From NCBI GenBank assembly GCA_026388095.1, contig JAPLKL010000044.1, positions 129,993-193,992 of the forward strand: 64,000 nt of DNA, written 5' to 3'. This document shows positions 43,109-50,794 of this stretch, one piece after another. The position numbers were made by a program, and so were the translations under genes. How positions within the stretch are numbered: position 1 is the stretch's first letter; every line of letters begins with the position of its first letter. The notes under the pieces were generated by a model that was not told the DNA's origin, searched no databases, and was given only the letters and a program-made list of their open reading frames with translations. Origin of the DNA: Elusimicrobiota bacterium. Its GTDB lineage: Bacteria > Elusimicrobiota > Elusimicrobia > UBA1565 > UBA9628.

Positions 43109-44170
43109 ATGAATCTATTTGGAAAGCACCTCGTCTGCACGCAGGAGTGGAGCGTGGAAGAGCTGGAGGCCGTGCTGGGACTGGCGGCCGAGATGAAGAA
43201 GGACCGCTTCTCGTCCAAGTACACATCGATCCTGCAGCACAAGACTTTCTTCATGTTCTTCTACAACCCCTCGGTGCGCACCCGCCAATCGTTCGAGTGC
43301 GCGGCCACCGAGCTCGGCGCCCATGCCCAGTTCCTGGAACCTTCCGCCATGCGCCTGAAGACCAGCAAGTCCGCCGGCGAGACCATCGAGGACGCGGCCA
43401 AGGTCATGAGCCGCTACGCCTGCGGCCTGGGCATCCGCATCCTGGAAGACAAGGTCCAGCAATACGGCGACGGGGACAAGTTGCTGCGGGAGTACTGCCA
43501 GCACGGCTCCATCCCGATCGTCAGCATGGCCCACGACAAGTTCCACCCCTGCCAGGGCCTGGCCGACGTGCAGGGCGCGCGCGAGCATCTGGGCAGCATC
43601 AAGGGCAAGAAGCTCCTCATGGTCTGGGGCCACGGCGCCCTGGCCCGCTCCTGGTGCAGCGTGCAGGAGAGCATCCTCATCAACTCGCGCCTGGGCATGA
43701 ACGTGACCTTGGCCAATCCCAAGGGCTACGACCTCGACCCCGAGGTCATCGCCAACGTCAAGAAGAACTGCCAGGCCGCCGGCACCAAGTTCGAGATGAC
43801 CAACGAGCCCGTGGAGTGCTACCGCGGCGCGGACATCGTCTACTCCCGCAACTGGATGAGCCCCCACGCCTACGATCCGGAGAAGGGCTTCCAGAAGCAG
43901 CCGGAGATCGAGGCCGCGCTCAAGTACACGGACTGGATCACCGACTCCAAGAAGATGGCGCTCACCAACAACGCCCTCTACACGCACCCCATGCCGGTGG
44001 ACCGCGGCCATGAGGTTTCGGACGAGGTCTGCAGCGGCCCGCGCTCCATCATCTACGACGTGGCCGAGAACCGCCTGCACGCTCAGAAGGCCATCATGGC
44101 CTTGACCATGAGCAAGTTCGACTACAAGCCGTCGGGCAAGCCCGCCGGCAAGCAGCGCGTGGCGGCATAG
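43109..44170 (+). CDS. Second YgeW/N-acetylornithine-type carbamoyltransferase
   Basis: A 353-residue carbamoyltransferase. The phosphate loop is NPSVRTRQSFE (S55-R59), with Val replacing Thr as in acetyl- or succinyl-ornithine transferases (SLRTR). The next loop is HPCQGLAD, as in the paralogue at 39395, and the C-terminal loop is HPMPVDRGHEV rather than HCLP. KKLLMVWGHG and ADIVYSRNW align with YgeW. These changes say the acceptor is not plain ornithine. Carbamate kinase follows after 8 bases, so the natural direction is probably phosphorolysis yielding carbamoyl phosphate for ATP formation. The exact acyl-amino or ureido substrate cannot be read from sequence. Confidence 0.75.
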   Translation: MNLFGKHLVCTQEWSVEELEAVLGLAAEMKKDRFSSKYTSILQHKTFFMFFYNPSVRTRQSFECAATELGAHAQFLEPSAMRLKTSKSAGETIEDAAKVMSRYACGLGIRILEDKVQQYGDGDKLLREYCQHGSIPIVSMAHDKFHPCQGLADVQGAREHLGSIKGKKLLMVWGHGALARSWCSVQESILINSRLGMNVTLANPKGYDLDPEVIANVKKNCQAAGTKFEMTNEPVECYRGADIVYSRNWMSPHAYDPEKGFQKQPEIEAALKYTDWITDSKKMALTNNALYTHPMPVDRGHEVSDEVCSGPRSIIYDVAENRLHAQKAIMALTMSKFDYKPSGKPAGKQRVAA

Positions 44171-44178
44171 GGGGGCTT

Positions 44179-45282
44179 ATGGCTAAGAAGAACCTGAGGA
44201 TATTCGCGTTCGGCGGCAACGAGGTCTCGCCGGTGGGCTTGAAGGACGCCAAGACCGGCAAGGACCTCATCCCGGACGTCGCCCTGCAGTGGCAGAAGAC
44301 GGCGCAGACCTGCAAGCTGGTGGCGGACATCATCGAGAGGCACCCCGACGACCTCTACGTCATGACCCACGGCAACGGGCCGCAGGTGGGCAACATCCTC
44401 CTGCGCGCCGAGCACTCCCGCTCCATCCTGCCGTCCTTGCCGCTCGACGTCTGCGGCGCGGACAGCCAGGGCGCCATGGGCTACATGCTGGGCCTGCTCG
44501 CCAGCGAACTGCAGACGCGTGGCATAAACAAGCAGGTCGCCGCCTTGGTGACCCAGGTGGTGGTGGACCGCAACGACCCGGACTTCCAGACCCCGTCCAA
44601 GTACGTGGGGCCGACCTACAGCAAGGAAGAGGCCCTGGACCGCAAGGCCAAGGACGGCTGGGCCGTCAAGCTCTACAAGAAGGACGCCTCGGGCCAGGAG
44701 CTCTGGCGCCGCGTGGTCCCGTCCCCGGTCCCGACCGACATCGTGGAGATCGACGCGGTGGAGGCCCTCATCAAGGCCGGCATCATCCCCGTGACGGTCG
44801 GCGGAGGGGGGATCCCGGTATCCGTGGTCGCTCCGACGACGGAAGGGAGCCAGGACGTCTACACCTGCAACTACGACATCAAGTTCAAGAAGGCCAAGGG
44901 CAAGCCGGCGAAGATCTATTCCGGCGTGGAGGCCGTCATCGACAAGGACCTGGCCTCGGCGCTCTTGGGCAACATGCTGCTGAGAAGGGCCAAGGCGCGC
45001 GGCGAGGAATACCTGGTGACGCTCACCATCTTCACGGGTGAGGACGGCGCCAAGCTCAACTACCAGAAGCCGGACCAGGTGGACCTGCGCAAGCTGACCC
45101 TCAAGGAAGCCCAGGAGATCTACAACCGCAAGCCGTGCCCTTTCCCGGCCGGAAGCATGGGGCCGAAGATCAAGGCCGCCATCAAGTTCATCGAGGAGGG
45201 CGGGCAGGCGGCCTACATCAGCAAGACCGAGCTCTTCGACAAGACCTTGGTCGGGACCGCGGGCACGACGATAGTCCCGTAA
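44179..45282 (+). CDS. arcC: Carbamate kinase
   Basis: This enzyme makes ATP from carbamoyl phosphate and ADP, giving ammonia and CO2. The 367-residue protein has IFAFGGNEVSP near the start, THGNGPQVGN, ADSQGAMGYML, PVTVGGGGIPV, AVIDKDLASALL and the closing TLVGTAGTTIV, all characteristic. It is about 55 residues longer than typical carbamate kinases, with extra sequence around residues 270-330. It is placed immediately after a carbamoyltransferase. A terminator-like hairpin lies between it and the following gene. Confidence 0.93.
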   Translation: MAKKNLRIFAFGGNEVSPVGLKDAKTGKDLIPDVALQWQKTAQTCKLVADIIERHPDDLYVMTHGNGPQVGNILLRAEHSRSILPSLPLDVCGADSQGAMGYMLGLLASELQTRGINKQVAALVTQVVVDRNDPDFQTPSKYVGPTYSKEEALDRKAKDGWAVKLYKKDASGQELWRRVVPSPVPTDIVEIDAVEALIKAGIIPVTVGGGGIPVSVVAPTTEGSQDVYTCNYDIKFKKAKGKPAKIYSGVEAVIDKDLASALLGNMLLRRAKARGEEYLVTLTIFTGEDGAKLNYQKPDQVDLRKLTLKEAQEIYNRKPCPFPAGSMGPKIKAAIKFIEEGGQAAYISKTELFDKTLVGTAGTTIVP

Positions 45283-45291
45283 CGGCGATGA

Positions 45292-45346
45292 AAGCCCCCC
45301 GCGTCGGCCCGGCCCTGTGGGCGGGACGGCGCGGGGGCTTCCTTTT
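45292..45346 (+). terminator. Terminator or attenuator between carbamate kinase and threonine synthase genes
   Basis: AAGCCCCCCGC pairs with GCGGGGGCTT across a GC-rich loop and is followed by CCTTTTG. The next gene starts 15 bases later with GAGGAGGG in front, so readthrough would be needed to coexpress the PLP genes unless a promoter is hidden in the hairpin. Confidence 0.6.
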
Positions 45347-45361
45347 GCGAGGAGGGCTCTG

Positions 45362-46609
45362 ATGAAGGTGGAGACCGGCAGCGTGGTGGGATTCAGATGC
45401 GTCCGATGCGGCAAAGATGCCCCGGACGCCAAGGGCTACGTCTGCCCGGCCTGCTCGGGCAACCTGGACGTGGTCTATGACTATAAGGCCGTGAAGGAGA
45501 GGCTCACCCGCAAGAGCCTGGAGCAGAACCCCGACCGGAGCGTCTGGCGCTACAAGGACATCCTGCCCATCGCCCGGTACCAGGGCGTGCCTATCGTCCA
45601 CATCGGCTGGACCCCGCTCTACAAGGCCGAGCGCCTGGGCCGCGACCTGGGGCTGGCGAACCTCTATCTCAAGGACGACGGCCGCAACCCCAGCGCCTCC
45701 TTCAAGGACCGGGCCGGAGCCGTGGCCGTGGCCAAGGCCCTGGAGCTGGGCGAGAGGACCATCACCGGCGCCTCCACCGGCAACGCGGCCTCATCCATGG
45801 CCTGCCTCACGGCCGGGCTGGGCTTGAAGACCATCATATTCCTGCCTGAGAAGGCTCCCGTCGCCAAGATCGCCCAGCTCCTGGTCTTCGGGGCCACGGT
45901 CATCGCGGTCAAGGGCACCTACGACCAGGCCTTCGACCTGTGCCTCAAGGCCACCGAGGAGTTCGGGTGGTACAACCGCAATACGGGCCATAACCCTTTC
46001 ACCCGCGAGGGCAAGAAGACCTGCTCCTTCGAACTCGTCGAGCAGCTGGGCTGGCAGTGCCCGGACAAGGTCTTCGTCCCCGTGGGCGACGGCAACATCA
46101 TCAGCGGCATCTGGAAGGGCTTCAAGGACTTCCACGCGCTCGGCCTCATCGACCGCCTGCCGCAGCTGGTGGCGGTGCAGGCCGCGGGCAGCGACGCGGT
46201 CAAGCGCGCCTTCGAATCCGACGGGGTCATCCGGCCGGTGAGCGGCGACACGCTCGCGGACAGCATCTCCGTGAGCGTGCCGCGCGACGGGGAAGCCGCG
46301 GTCAAGGCCTTGCGGGAATCCAAGGGCTTCGCGGTCTCGGTCACGGACGACGAGATCCTGGCCGCGCTGCGCGACACGGCCCGCCGCGAGAGCGTGTTCG
46401 GCGAGCCCGCGGGCGTGACCTCGGTGGCGGGCTTGCGCAAGGCCGCGGGTCTGGGTCTCGTGAAGCGCGACGAGCGGGTCGTGGCCCTCATCACCGGCAA
46501 TGGCCTCAAGGACGTGGCCAGCGCCATGAAGGCCGTGGGCAAGCCCTACCTCATCGCGCCCGACGCCGGAGAACTCAAGAAGCTGGTCCGATCGCAGAAC
46601 ATCCAATAG
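45362..46609 (+). CDS. thrC: Threonine synthase (or threonine-synthase-like PLP lyase)
   Basis: A 415-residue fold-type II PLP enzyme. The N-terminus has a zinc ribbon (CVRCGK, then CPACSG) typical of one threonine synthase class. The PLP Lys is K115 in PSASFKDRAG, and the phosphate loop is GASTGNAASS. PVGDGNIISGIWKGFKDF is the substrate-side loop. Canonical ThrC converts O-phosphohomoserine to threonine. No hom or thrB gene is nearby, and its partners are carbamate kinase and another PLP enzyme, so a catabolic ammonia-lyase job is an alternative. It is 9 bases from the next gene. Confidence 0.82.
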   Translation: MKVETGSVVGFRCVRCGKDAPDAKGYVCPACSGNLDVVYDYKAVKERLTRKSLEQNPDRSVWRYKDILPIARYQGVPIVHIGWTPLYKAERLGRDLGLANLYLKDDGRNPSASFKDRAGAVAVAKALELGERTITGASTGNAASSMACLTAGLGLKTIIFLPEKAPVAKIAQLLVFGATVIAVKGTYDQAFDLCLKATEEFGWYNRNTGHNPFTREGKKTCSFELVEQLGWQCPDKVFVPVGDGNIISGIWKGFKDFHALGLIDRLPQLVAVQAAGSDAVKRAFESDGVIRPVSGDTLADSISVSVPRDGEAAVKALRESKGFAVSVTDDEILAALRDTARRESVFGEPAGVTSVAGLRKAAGLGLVKRDERVVALITGNGLKDVASAMKAVGKPYLIAPDAGELKKLVRSQNIQ

Positions 46610-46618
46610 GAGAATCCC

Positions 46619-48103
46619 ATGTCCAAGAACGACGCAGTCCTGAAGAAGACCGTGGCCCGCTGCCGCGAGCGCGGCATCGTCATCCCGACTTTCGCGCAGC
46701 TGGCCAATCCCGCCTCGGTGCCGGACAGCGTCAAGAAGAGGCTCAAATCCGTCGGCCTCTGGGACGTGGACCCGGCGAACCTCTTCCGCATCACCTGGAA
46801 GAACGACGTCAAGACCGGCCTCTTCGGCGACGTGAACTACCTGGAGATCCCCAGCGAACTGACCGGGGTGCCGGCCCGCGTCATCGGGCTCGTCGGCAAG
46901 TACTTCCCGACCGGCGCGCACAAGGTGGGCGCCGCCTTCGGCTGCCTGGCGCCGCGCCTGGTGACCGGCGAATTCGACCCGAGCTCCCAGAAGGCGGTCT
47001 GGCCCTCCACCGGCAACTTCTGCCGCGGCGGGGCTTTCGACTGCGCGGTGCTGGCCTGCACGGCCGTGGCCATATTGCCCGAGGAGATGAGCCAGGAGCG
47101 CTTCGCTTGGCTCAAGTCCATCGGCGCCGAGGTCATCGCCACGCCCGGCTGCGAGAGCAACGTCAAGGAGATCTACGACAAGTGCTGGGACATCCGCAAG
47201 AACCGCAAGGACTGCGTGATCTTCAACCAGTTCGAGGAGTTCGGCAACTCGCTGTGGCACTACCACGTCACGGGGCCGGCCATAGAGGAAGTGTTCGCGA
47301 AGGTCAGGGGCAAGAAGGGACGCCTGGCGGGCTACGCCTCGGCCACGGGCTCGGCCGGGACCATCGCGGCGGGTGACCGGCTGAAGAAGGACTTCCCGCT
47401 CGCCAAGGTCGGGGCGGTCGAGGCTCTGCAGTGCCCGACTTTGCTCTTGAACGGCTTCGGCGGGCACCGCATCGAGGGCATCGGCGACAAGCACGTGCCC
47501 TGGATACACAACGTGCGCAACACGGACATGGTGCTGGCCGTCGATGACGAAGACGTGGTGCGCCTGCTGCGGCTCTTCAACGAGCCCGCCGGCAAGAAGA
47601 TGCTCAAGAGCCAGGGGCTCAAGGAGTCCTTCATCGAATCCTTGCCGCTCTTGGGCTTCTCCGGCATCTGCAACATGCTGGCCGCGGTGAAGATGGCCAA
47701 GCACTATGAGCTGGGCAAGGATGACGTCGTGTTCACCATCTTCACGGACTCGGTCGAGCTCTACGGCTCGCGGCTCAAGGAGATGCACCAGGAGCACGGC
47801 GTCTACACCGAGACCCAGGCGGCCGGGGATCTGGAGCGCAGGCTGCGCGGGGTGGGCATCGACCATCTGCGCGAGCTGGGCTACTACGACCGCAAGGCCC
47901 TGCACAACCTCAAGTACTTCACCTGGGTGGAGCAGCAGGGCCGGACCGTGGAGGACCTCAACGCGCTCTGGGCCCCCGAGTTCTGGGACCGGACCTTCGC
48001 GCAGGTGGGCGAATACGACAAGCTGATAACGGAGTTCAACGAGCGGACCGGCCTGCTCAAGGATTCCGGCGCCAAGGCCGTGGGGGCGGGCGGCAAAGCC
48101 TAA
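46619..48103 (+). CDS. Fold-type II PLP-dependent enzyme, large variant (possible ammonia-lyase)
   Basis: A 494-residue PLP enzyme related to cysteine synthase/threonine synthase. The Schiff-base Lys is K102 in PTGAHKVGAAFG, and the phosphate-cofactor loop is PSTGNFCRGGAFD, with Phe-Cys in place of the usual small residues. YASATGSAGTIAAGDRLK is the C-terminal glycine loop. It is longer than typical family members, with a 90-residue C-terminal extension after IFTDSVELYGSR. GGAG precedes its start, 9 bases after thrC. In ygeW/ygeY clusters of other bacteria a diaminopropionate ammonia-lyase takes this place; this protein may do a similar reaction, but it is not a plain YgeX. Confidence 0.75.
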   Translation: MSKNDAVLKKTVARCRERGIVIPTFAQLANPASVPDSVKKRLKSVGLWDVDPANLFRITWKNDVKTGLFGDVNYLEIPSELTGVPARVIGLVGKYFPTGAHKVGAAFGCLAPRLVTGEFDPSSQKAVWPSTGNFCRGGAFDCAVLACTAVAILPEEMSQERFAWLKSIGAEVIATPGCESNVKEIYDKCWDIRKNRKDCVIFNQFEEFGNSLWHYHVTGPAIEEVFAKVRGKKGRLAGYASATGSAGTIAAGDRLKKDFPLAKVGAVEALQCPTLLLNGFGGHRIEGIGDKHVPWIHNVRNTDMVLAVDDEDVVRLLRLFNEPAGKKMLKSQGLKESFIESLPLLGFSGICNMLAAVKMAKHYELGKDDVVFTIFTDSVELYGSRLKEMHQEHGVYTETQAAGDLERRLRGVGIDHLRELGYYDRKALHNLKYFTWVEQQGRTVEDLNALWAPEFWDRTFAQVGEYDKLITEFNERTGLLKDSGAKAVGAGGKA

Positions 48104-48117
48104 GCTCGACTAGAAAG

Positions 48118-48162
48118 CAAGAACCCGGCGGCTCCGCAACGCGGAACCGCCGGGTTTTCTTG
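48118..48162. terminator. Bidirectional terminator between convergent genes
   Basis: CAAGAACCCGGCGG, then TCCGC-AAC-GCGGA, then CCGCCGGGTTTTCTTG forms a long hairpin with A and T ends, between the PLP gene (+) and the nucleotidyltransferase gene (-). Confidence 0.85.
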
Positions 48163-48172
48163 TCGGCGTCTG

Positions 48173-48706
48173 CTACCGCTTGGCCCGCCGCGCCCGCTTG
48201 CGCGGCAGAGCCGTGAACGCCGCCTCGTAGAGCTTCAGGAAAGCCTTGTCCTTCGGGCGAGCCGAGGCCTTCTTAGACGCGACGAGGTTCTCCAAGGCCC
48301 CGCAAGCGATCCGGAAACCCGCCACGCGGAACTCCCGCCGCGTCTGCCACCACTCCGCGAACGAGAATCCCTTCGCCTCCAGCAGCAGCTCCACGGACAG
48401 GGCGTCGGGCCGCTCGCCGCACACGGTCGTCCTGAATCCCAGCAGCCGCTTGAAGACCAAAGCGTCGGGCTTCACCAGCGGCTCGCCTCCGACCTGGAGC
48501 TGGAAACCGCAGCGCGCCAAGGTCCTGACCGCTTTGCGGAAATGCTCCAAATCCGGCCTTACTAGGACATCACAGTCGTAGGTCGAATAGGTCTGGGAGA
48601 GCTCAGGGGCGTAGTGCCCGACCGCGAGGGCGCCCACCAGCAGGAAATCGATTTTCTCCGCCCTGAGACGGCGCAGGAACTCGAGATGCGGGGCTCTGAG
48701 CGTCAC
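48173..48706 (-). CDS. Nucleotidyltransferase-fold protein (AbiEii/MenA-like)
   Basis: A 177-residue protein with a GTG start that overlaps the stop of the upstream 46-residue frame (GTGA). FLLVGALAVGHYA (residues 21-33) and YDCDVLV (D44, D46) form the helix-turn and metal-binding Asp pair of the nucleotidyltransferase superfamily. LENLVASKKASARPKDKAFLKLYE near the end matches the closing helix seen in AbiEii/DUF6036-type proteins, many of which are toxins or antibiotic-resistance relatives. Coupling with a tiny upstream protein makes a toxin-antitoxin-like pair likely. Confidence 0.75.
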   Translation of the reverse strand: MTLRAPHLEFLRRLRAEKIDFLLVGALAVGHYAPELSQTYSTYDCDVLVRPDLEHFRKAVRTLARCGFQLQVGGEPLVKPDALVFKRLLGFRTTVCGERPDALSVELLLEAKGFSFAEWWQTRREFRVAGFRIACGALENLVASKKASARPKDKAFLKLYEAAFTALPRKRARRAKR

Positions 48707-48843
48707 CGGGCGATGGCGCGCATGTGCAGGATGAACGACTGAGCCGCCAGGTGCAGACGGGTCTTATCCGCGCCGGGCCGGTTGGCTGGCAAAGCCGAAA
48801 GACGGCGCGTCAAAGCCCGCAGACGGCGGGATAGGCGCTGCAT
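48703..48843 (-). CDS. 46-residue protein coupled to the nucleotidyltransferase
   Basis: A short frame on the reverse strand. The product is Arg/Leu-rich (SRRLRALTRRLSALP, later LHLAAQSFILHMRAIAR) and likely helical and basic. A consensus TATAAT lies 6 bases before its ATG, and its TGA overlaps the GTG of the next gene by GTGA. This combination of a promoter at the right place, a start and a coupled stop argues that it is a real gene. It could be the antitoxin or a regulatory subunit of the nucleotidyltransferase. No family recognised. Confidence 0.55.
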   Translation of the reverse strand: MQRLSRRLRALTRRLSALPANRPGADKTRLHLAAQSFILHMRAIAR

Positions 48844-48849
48844 GTTCTC

Positions 48850-48855
48850 ATTATA
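48850..48855 (-). promoter_or_regulatory. -10 element for the 46-residue/nucleotidyltransferase pair
   Basis: Perfect TATAAT on the reverse strand, 6 bases before ATG. No good -35 hexamer. The message would start at or next to the ATG (leaderless). Confidence 0.5.
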
Positions 48856-48890
48856 CCTCGTTGGGCGGCAGTTTATGTATCATAAGCGAT

Positions 48891-50714
48891 ATGCGCCGCC
48901 AGGCCGCGCTGATCCTTGTCGCCGCCGTCGCCCTGGCCGCCTGCGCGGCCCCGTCTCCCCGGAGCGCCGTGCCGCCCGCCGAGACCGCCGACGACGGCCT
49001 CGCCTGGGCCCGCGGCAAGATCTGGTATCAGGTCTTCCCTGAGCGTTTCCGCAACGGCGACCCATCCAACGACCCTACAGTGGCTGACGTGCCGGAGACC
49101 GACGGCAAGCACAGATGGCATCTTTCGCCTTGGACCAGCGACTGGTACGAAGAACAGCCCTGGGAGGTCAAGCGCTCCACCGACTTCTACCACATGGGCG
49201 TGGTCTTCGCCCGGCGCTACGGCGGCGACATCCAGGGTGTCATCGACAAGCTCGACTACCTCAAGGACCTCGGCGTGGATGTCATCTACCTCACCCCCGT
49301 CTTCGAGGCCCCCAGCCTGCACAAATACGACGCCTCCAGCCTCCACCACGTGGACCTCCATTTCGGCCCCGACCCCGCCGGCGACAGGCAGCTCCTGGCC
49401 GAAGCCCGCGAGACCGAAGACCCGGACACCTGGATCTGGACCAAGTCGGACATCCTCTTCCTCCGGCTCATCAGGGAAGCGCACGGCCGGGGCATCAGGG
49501 TCGTCATAGACGGCGTCTTCAACCACACGGGCCGGCAGTTCTTCGCCTTCCGGGACCTGCTCAAGAAGGGCAAGAAGTCGCGCTACGCCGACTGGTACAT
49601 GGTGACCAAGTGGGGGGAGAAGCCCGGCGACGAGTTCGAGTACAAGGCTTGGTGGGACGTCAGATCCCTGCCCATCCTCGCCCGGGACAGCCAGGGCCTC
49701 CTGCCCGGGCCCAGGAAATACGTCTTCGCCATCACCAAGAGGTGGCTGGCCCCCAACGGCAGCGCCAAGGACGGCGTGGACGGCTTCCGCCTCGACGTCA
49801 TCGAGGAGGTCCCCGCGCCGTTCTGGAAGGAATGGCGCGCGCACGTGCGCTCCATCAAGCCCCAGGCCCTGACCGTGGGCGAGATCTGGGGCGACGCTTC
49901 GGGCTGGGTCAAGGACGGCCGCATCGACTCCACCATGAACTATCAGTTCGCCCAGGCCGCGGTCGGCTTCTTCGTGGACCGCAAGACCGCGGTCTCGGGC
50001 AGCGCCTTCGCGGCGCGCCTCAAGACGCTCCTGGATTCCTACGCCCCGCAGAAGGCCCAGCTGCTCTTGAACCTCATGGACTCCCATGACACGGACCGCC
50101 TGGCCAGCATGATCGTCAATCCCGACCGCCCCTACGGCCAGCGCCACAGCCCCCGCTCCAACCCGGACTACGACGTGCGCAAGCCCGGCGCCGAGGCCCT
50201 GCAGGTCCAGAAGCAGGTCGCCGCCTTCCAGATGGCCTTCCTGGGCGCGCCCATGGTCTACTACGGCGACGAGGCCGGCATGTGGGGAGCGACCGACCCG
50301 GATGACCGCAAGCCCATGCTCTGGCCGGAGCTGGTCTACGCGCCCGAATCTCGCCATCCGTTGGGAAAGCCCCGGCCCGCGGACCCGGTGCGTTTCGACA
50401 CCGGCTTGTGGGGCTTCTATCGGAGCCTGATGCGCGTGCGCCACGAAAGCCCGGCGCTCTCCGGCGGCGACCTGCGCTTCTTGAAGGCCGCCCTGTCCCA
50501 GAGCACGGTGGGATTCTCCCGCCGCGCCGGGGAGTCCGAGGCTCTGGCCCTCTTCAACCGCGCGGACCAAGTCCACCGCCTGTCCCTGCCCGTCGCCCAT
50601 GCCGGCTACCGCGATGCGCTCGGCAACAAGACCTTGGCCTCGGCCAAGGGGCGTCTGCGCGTCGAGGTCCCGGCGCACGGCTTCCTGATCCTGCTCTCCC
50701 AGCCTGGGCCTTAA
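48891..50714 (+). CDS. GH13-family glucosidase lipoprotein (alpha-amylase/cyclomaltodextrinase type)
   Basis: A 607-residue outer-face lipoprotein that hydrolyses alpha-glucans. Start 48891 gives a lipoprotein signal with lipobox VALAAC. GH13 regions are complete: DVIYLTPVFEAPS, VVIDGVFNHTG, GFRLDVIEE with nucleophile D302, VGEIWGD with acid E331 and LMDSHDTDR with D400. A C-terminal beta domain ends the protein. TATCAT lies 7 bases before ATG, again leaderless-like. A GC hairpin with CCTGGGCC-TTAA-GGCCCAGG covers the stop codon. Substrate (starch, maltooligosaccharides or cyclodextrin) is undetermined. Confidence 0.92.
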   Translation: MRRQAALILVAAVALAACAAPSPRSAVPPAETADDGLAWARGKIWYQVFPERFRNGDPSNDPTVADVPETDGKHRWHLSPWTSDWYEEQPWEVKRSTDFYHMGVVFARRYGGDIQGVIDKLDYLKDLGVDVIYLTPVFEAPSLHKYDASSLHHVDLHFGPDPAGDRQLLAEARETEDPDTWIWTKSDILFLRLIREAHGRGIRVVIDGVFNHTGRQFFAFRDLLKKGKKSRYADWYMVTKWGEKPGDEFEYKAWWDVRSLPILARDSQGLLPGPRKYVFAITKRWLAPNGSAKDGVDGFRLDVIEEVPAPFWKEWRAHVRSIKPQALTVGEIWGDASGWVKDGRIDSTMNYQFAQAAVGFFVDRKTAVSGSAFAARLKTLLDSYAPQKAQLLLNLMDSHDTDRLASMIVNPDRPYGQRHSPRSNPDYDVRKPGAEALQVQKQVAAFQMAFLGAPMVYYGDEAGMWGATDPDDRKPMLWPELVYAPESRHPLGKPRPADPVRFDTGLWGFYRSLMRVRHESPALSGGDLRFLKAALSQSTVGFSRRAGESEALALFNRADQVHRLSLPVAHAGYRDALGNKTLASAKGRLRVEVPAHGFLILLSQPGP

Positions 50715-50750
50715 GGCCCAGGCGCGCGCTGGGTACTCTGGGCTACTCTG

Positions 50751-50759
50751 TGGTATAAT
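50751..50759 (+). promoter_or_regulatory. Extended -10 promoter of the carboxypeptidase gene
   Basis: TGG-TATAAT is an exact extended -10. The ATG is 35 bases downstream and has AAGGAGA in front, so this gene has a normal short leader. Confidence 0.6.
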
Positions 50760-50794
50760 CCAATGGTCCGCTTCTGACCCATAAGGAGACCCCG

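Noticed and set aside
50703-50723. GC hairpin over the GH13 stop as a terminator
   Set aside because: Short stem with no T run and inside the stop codon; kept only as a note.
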